64,000 bases of DNA. Origin: Lentisphaeria bacterium (GTDB lineage Bacteria; Verrucomicrobiota; Lentisphaeria; Victivallales; Victivallaceae). The notes beneath the pieces are model-generated. The model did no database searches, was not told the DNA's origin, and saw only the letters and a list, made by a program, of their open reading frames with translations. Both the position numbers and the translations under genes were made by a program. Within the stretch, counting starts at the first letter, position 1. The number at the start of each line of letters is the position of its first letter. The DNA is taken from assembly GCA_017450705.1 (NCBI GenBank), contig JAFSTC010000071.1, positions 1 through 64,000 on the forward strand, read 5' to 3'. Below, piece after piece: positions 60,072-64,000 of this stretch.

Positions 60072-62405
60072 ATGAAACGCCTGATCACGACCGTCTGCGC
60101 CCTCTTCTGCATCTGCGGGGTCGGGGCCTTCGACGTCAAAGAGTTCGGCGCCAAGGGCGATGGAAAGACCGACGACACCGCGGCGATCCAGAAGGCCCTG
60201 CGCCATATCGCCAAACGGATCAAATACGACCGGTTCCGTCAGGAGGACGGCTGGAACGGCGGCGGGACGGAGACCCATGTGGACGAACTGTTCTTCCCCG
60301 AGGGAACCTATGTGATCTCCCGCACGCTTCTTGCCGACGGCTCCGTCTCGCTGCGGGGCGTCAGGAACAAAGGCATCATCAAAATGACCGATCCGAAACA
60401 GGACGTCTTCTACTGCCGCGTCTACCGCAGGCTCCTCGTGGACGGCATGACCTTCGACGGCGGTTTCACCCAGATCGACGTCTGGAGCGGCAACTGGAAC
60501 GCAAGCTCCGTGCACATCACCCGGACGGTGTTCAAAAACGCCGCGGCTCCGGCTTTCCGCAACGTCAGCCGGCGGGTGAAGCGGAAAAAGGTGGACTGGT
60601 CCGTCGGACTGGCGAAGCTGATCAAATCGGACGTCATCAAAATGATCCCGACCCACGAGGTCACCTTCGAGGGCGAAACGCCCGTTCTCAAGCGCAGCAG
60701 TCAGGCAAACTCCATCTCCTGGTTTTCCAGCAACATCATCAGCATCCGGGAGTGCGAATTCCTCAACTGCGCCCGGGCCTTCGAAAACAATGCGGACGGG
60801 ACGCTGATGGAAAACTGCACCGTGACCGCCTCCCCCGGCGCCGAAGGTCCCGTCTGTCTCGTCCGGACCGGATCGGCGCCCAACATGCTGACCATGAAAA
60901 ACTGCACCTTCCTCGCCCACGCGACGACGAAGAAACAGCTCTGGTTCAAAAACGACGGGTTCTACTTCACGCTCAGGAACTGCCGCTTCGAAGCGCAGCA
61001 GCCCATGCCGCTTCTGGAGCAGGAAACGGCGAAGATCCCCCACTCCTCCACGGCGGGGAACATCCTGATCGCCGGCTGCGTTTTCGAACAAAAGGGAACG
61101 CCGCCGCCCCAGGTCATCCTGAAGCGGGTGCCCAGCTATTTTCTCTTCAGGGGAAACCGCTTCAAGGGGGAAACGCCCCGGCTTTTCGACTGGGCTGTGA
61201 AGGATCTCGACGAAAAATATCTTCAACGCGACAGTTTCGCCGGGAAACATCAGGGCGTTCCGTGGGCTCTCGAAAACAAGTACCAGTTCATCTTTGCCCG
61301 CAACGAAAATGTGGATATCAACTGCCCCGAGATCATCAGGCGGTTCATTCACAAGGAAGTCCCACGGCTGCACACCGTTCCGGAAAAAATGCCGGAGATC
61401 GCGGATGTTTTCAAAGGGGAGCTGCGCGCGGCCGATTTCGGCGTCAGAGCGGACGGAAAAACCGATGACGCCGATTCTCTGGAACGGGCCATGGCCGCCG
61501 CCGCGAAACAGAATAAAACTTTGATCATTCCGACGGGAAGGATCCGTGCGGCGCGCACGGTCAAACTCCCCCCGCGGATCTCGCTTCGGGGCGAAGGCAT
61601 GCCCGTGATCGGCGGCGATACCCGCAGCGGATACGATCTCTTCGAAGCGGAAGAACCGGAAGACATCCGTTTCCGCGGCCTGATCCTGCGCAACGGACGG
61701 CACATCCTCAAAGCGAAACTCGGGACAAAATCGAAAATCGTCTCCTTCCGCGACGTGCTGATCGTCGACACGGACCGGCTGAGCATCCTGCTGGAAGGTA
61801 AGGAAAACAACTGTCTTCTCGAACTTGTCGGCTCCCTCTGGAACGGCGCGGGCGGCATCGATTCTTCCGCGAGGTACAACGCCGTCTCCCTCTGCTGGTT
61901 CGCCAACAACTTCTGGATGGACGACATGGCCTTCTTCACGGCGAGACGGGGCACGACCGTCATGCAGAACGGCTTTTTCGTGCCCTACATCGCAAAAAAC
62001 ATCAAACGCACCAACAGGAAAACGGGGGAATCCAAACTCTGGCCCCTTGGCGGCGATCTGCGCTGGGTCGACAATGCCGGGAGCCGGGTCTTCATGTACG
62101 ACTGCCGCGGCGGCGGTGAGGCCGGCGGCTACTGCTCCTGTTACCACACGGCCCCCGGCGGCTTCGACGTGATCGAGGGGGGACTTGCCCGCATGACTTA
62201 CAAATATACGAAAAACGCCATCGTCTATGCGGCGGCGGCTCCGGACTGGGTCCTCGTTTCCGCCGTCGGCGGGTATCCGATCCACACCGTTCTGGGTGTG
62301 CGGCACCGGGTGTGGATGAAGGCCGACGGCGTCGGCGACTTCCCCGTCTACATCCTCGGTTCCATGACGCCCCAGAAGGGACCGGAAAAGAAGAACGGCA
62401 AATAA
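60072..62405 (+). CDS. Secreted double beta-helix protein (pectate-lyase-3 fold)
   Basis: 777 residues from ATG 60072 behind AGGAGAG. The signal peptide MKRLITTVCALFCICGVGA is followed by the fold-start signature FDVKEFGAKGDGKTDDTAAIQKAL. Right-handed beta-helix rungs follow (FLNCARAFENNADGTLMENC, MLTMKNCTFLAHA, FYFTLRNCRFEAQQ). At residue 452 the start signature recurs (LRAADFGVRADGKTDDADSLERA), followed by LIIPTGRIRAARTVKLP and a second helix, so two helices are fused. The family includes pectate lyases, polygalacturonases and phage tail lyases; catalytic residues cannot be assigned. The following gene is a close paralogue. Confidence 0.88.
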   Translation: MKRLITTVCALFCICGVGAFDVKEFGAKGDGKTDDTAAIQKALRHIAKRIKYDRFRQEDGWNGGGTETHVDELFFPEGTYVISRTLLADGSVSLRGVRNKGIIKMTDPKQDVFYCRVYRRLLVDGMTFDGGFTQIDVWSGNWNASSVHITRTVFKNAAAPAFRNVSRRVKRKKVDWSVGLAKLIKSDVIKMIPTHEVTFEGETPVLKRSSQANSISWFSSNIISIRECEFLNCARAFENNADGTLMENCTVTASPGAEGPVCLVRTGSAPNMLTMKNCTFLAHATTKKQLWFKNDGFYFTLRNCRFEAQQPMPLLEQETAKIPHSSTAGNILIAGCVFEQKGTPPPQVILKRVPSYFLFRGNRFKGETPRLFDWAVKDLDEKYLQRDSFAGKHQGVPWALENKYQFIFARNENVDINCPEIIRRFIHKEVPRLHTVPEKMPEIADVFKGELRAADFGVRADGKTDDADSLERAMAAAAKQNKTLIIPTGRIRAARTVKLPPRISLRGEGMPVIGGDTRSGYDLFEAEEPEDIRFRGLILRNGRHILKAKLGTKSKIVSFRDVLIVDTDRLSILLEGKENNCLLELVGSLWNGAGGIDSSARYNAVSLCWFANNFWMDDMAFFTARRGTTVMQNGFFVPYIAKNIKRTNRKTGESKLWPLGGDLRWVDNAGSRVFMYDCRGGGEAGGYCSCYHTAPGGFDVIEGGLARMTYKYTKNAIVYAAAAPDWVLVSAVGGYPIHTVLGVRHRVWMKADGVGDFPVYILGSMTPQKGPEKKNGK

Positions 62406-62446
62406 AGCCCGATATTTTCATATACAAAAAAAAAGAAGGAGAATCT

Positions 62447-64000
62447 ATGAAACACGCGATCGCAATCATCTGCGCCGTTCTCTGCATCTGCGGAGCGGAG
62501 GCCTTCAACGTCCGGGATTTCGGCGCCAAAGGCGACGGGAAGACGGACGACACGGCGGCTGTTCAGGCGGCCCTCGACCACATCGCAAAACGGATCAAGT
62601 ACGACCGTTTCCGCCGGGAGGACGGCTGGTATCGGGGCAGCACCGAAACCCACGTGGACGAGCTGTACTTCCCCGAAGGGACCTACGTCATCTCCAAAAT
62701 GCTTTTCGCCAACGGCTCCGTCTCGCTGCGGGGCGTCAGGGGAAAAACGACGATCCGCATGACCGACCCGAAAAAGGACATCTTCTACGGCTACATCTAC
62801 CGCCGGATGATCTTCGACGGGATCATCTTCGAGGGAGGTGCAACGCAGATCGATCTCTGGAGCAACAACTGGAACGCCAGCACCGTCCACATAACGGAAT
62901 GCGTTTTCAAGGACGCCTCCGCCCCCGCGTTCCGCAGCGTGGGCATGAAAAAGAAACCCGCCGCCCGGGGAGAGAAACCCAAAAGGCTCCCCACCTATGA
63001 AGTCAAGTTCGGGAACGGCGCCCCGCGTTTCGAACGCGTGGATTTCAGTGATGCCGTTCCGGACTACTCCAGCAACATCATCTCCGTCCGCGACACGGCG
63101 TTCCTCAACTGCGCAAAGGCCTTCGAAGTCAACAACGACGGAGCGATCTTCGACAACTGCACCATCACGGCGAACCCGGATTCCCCCGGGCCCGTCTGTC
63201 TCGTCGGTCTCGGCCTTGCCCCCAACATGATAACGCTGCGCAACTGCCGGTTGACCGCGCCCGCGACAAAACACCGGCAGGTGTGGATCAAACACACGGG
63301 GTTTTACCTCACTTTGCGGGGATGCTCTTTTGCGTCCGCAAATCCGATGTCCGTTCTGGATCAGAAGACGCAGAAGGTCCCGCCGTCAGCGGGCAACATC
63401 GTCATCGCCGACTGCACTTTCAAGCAGGGTTCCCCTGCCCTGCCGCTTGTGGTCCTGCGCCGCGTGACCAGTTATTTCGTCTTCCGGGACAACGTCTCCC
63501 TCGGAGAAAAGGTCCCTCTCTTCGACTGGGTCGTCAAACCCGATCAAAAGTATTTCGAGACCGACAGCTACCGGGGAAAACACGAGAAGATCCCCTGGTC
63601 GCTCCACAACAAATACCAGTTCGTCTTTTCGCGGAACGAAAACATCGCGATCAATTATCCGGATGTGCTGAAACAGTTCATCCACGAGCCCGTCCCCCAG
63701 CTCCACACGAAACCGGAGAAAATGCCGCCCCTGCCCGAAGGACCTCGCGGTGAACTGCGGGCCGCCGATTTCGGCGTGAAACCGGACGGCGAAAACGACA
63801 ACGCCGACGCGCTGGAACGGGCCCTTGCGGCGGCTGAAAAGGAGGACAAGACCCTCGTCATCCCCCAGGGGCGGATCCGGATCGCCCGCACGGTGCGCCT
63901 GCCCCGCAAAGTTTCGCTGCGCGGGGAAGGCATGCCCATCATCTTCGGCGACAAACGCGACGGATACGATCTCTTTTCGGCGGAGCATCCCGAGGATATC
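62447..64000 (+). CDS. Paralogous secreted double beta-helix protein, 3' partial
   Basis: 518 codons from ATG 62447 (AGAAGGAG site) to the window edge, still open. The signal peptide MKHAIAIICAVLCICGAEA precedes FNVRDFGAKGDGKTDDTAAV. It parallels the previous protein along its whole visible length (for example RIKYDRFR, THVDEL, FPEGTYVIS, GSVSLRGVR, FLNCA, NKYQF), including the second start signature LRAADFGVKPDGENDN at about residue 436. A tandem duplication with clear divergence is the simplest reading; residues about 165-190 differ (a Lys/Pro-rich insert). The end is outside the window. Confidence 0.88.
   Translation, partial: MKHAIAIICAVLCICGAEAFNVRDFGAKGDGKTDDTAAVQAALDHIAKRIKYDRFRREDGWYRGSTETHVDELYFPEGTYVISKMLFANGSVSLRGVRGKTTIRMTDPKKDIFYGYIYRRMIFDGIIFEGGATQIDLWSNNWNASTVHITECVFKDASAPAFRSVGMKKKPAARGEKPKRLPTYEVKFGNGAPRFERVDFSDAVPDYSSNIISVRDTAFLNCAKAFEVNNDGAIFDNCTITANPDSPGPVCLVGLGLAPNMITLRNCRLTAPATKHRQVWIKHTGFYLTLRGCSFASANPMSVLDQKTQKVPPSAGNIVIADCTFKQGSPALPLVVLRRVTSYFVFRDNVSLGEKVPLFDWVVKPDQKYFETDSYRGKHEKIPWSLHNKYQFVFSRNENIAINYPDVLKQFIHEPVPQLHTKPEKMPPLPEGPRGELRAADFGVKPDGENDNADALERALAAAEKEDKTLVIPQGRIRIARTVRLPRKVSLRGEGMPIIFGDKRDGYDLFSAEHPEDI

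Overview
The window looks like a chromosomal segment of an anaerobic, glycan-degrading bacterium of the PVC group, most likely Lentisphaerota (Victivallis-like). This rests on pseudopilin-type proteins with the prepilin leader sitting inside glycan-degradation operons instead of secretion operons, a DUF4434 barrel protein, a giant secreted fusion protein, tandem beta-helix (pectate-lyase-fold) proteins, high GC content with GC-rich third positions, and a three-gene NuoE/NuoF/GltD-like operon typical of anaerobic electron bifurcation. The placement is inference from gene content, not from a marker-gene comparison.

Layout. 1-3.9 kb: the end of a six-hairpin glycan-active protein and a double-domain alpha/beta hydrolase. 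3.9-8.6 kb: an Aquifex-type aconitase closed by a strong terminator, a drug/metabolite transporter-like protein and an ArnT/PMT-like membrane protein. 8.6-14.3 kb: a DUF2293 protein, a secreted beta-propeller-like protein divergent from a PAS histidine kinase, DNA polymerase IV and a MATE exporter. 14.3-18.4 kb: a mobile-element remnant, made of a truncated large polyvalent protein with a nuclease-like toxin module, running into 136-bp tandem repeats that each copy the 3' end and terminator of the adjacent tRNA-Leu(UAG). 18.5-32.2 kb: housekeeping genes (fmt, rng, tilS, rdgB, argA-like GNAT, accA, an L,D-transpeptidase, purT), a Gfo/Idh oxidoreductase and a GH78-like protein. 32.5-36.7 kb: the three-subunit NAD(P)H/ferredoxin flavoprotein operon. 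36.7-46.2 kb: mtaB, prc, a YgjP-like metallopeptidase, asnB, thiL-tsaE-CPBP protease-LMW phosphatase, ispF and a 36-residue basic protein. 46.3-50.7 kb: a leftward four-gene operon (secreted small protein, isochorismatase-like hydrolase, ArnT/PMT-like protein, mutarotase-like protein) and a TauE/SafE transporter. 50.9-64 kb: a glycan locus arranged around a GntR regulator. Leftward run a pseudopilin, a 1774-residue multidomain secreted protein and DUF4434; rightward run gntR, a second pseudopilin and two paralogous beta-helix proteins, the last cut by the window edge.

A notable general feature is the promoter grammar. Twenty-one promoter-like sites can be read directly as TTGnnn, a spacer of almost always exactly 17 bp, then TATATT or a near match, in front of transcription-unit starts on both strands, including the tRNA. 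They divide the window into transcription units and support small genes that would otherwise be missed (a 36-residue protein at 46.1 kb and a 54-residue candidate at 23.4 kb).

The best candidates for new biology are the divergent pseudopilin/glycanase locus with its regulator and two sets of operator-like direct repeats (57-64 kb), the polyvalent-protein remnant captured by tRNA-Leu 3'-end repeats (14.3-18.4 kb), the Stn-like bifurcating transhydrogenase candidate (32.5-36.7 kb) and the palindrome-controlled small ORF (23.26-23.53 kb). No rRNA operon, CRISPR array, insertion sequence or replication origin was found.
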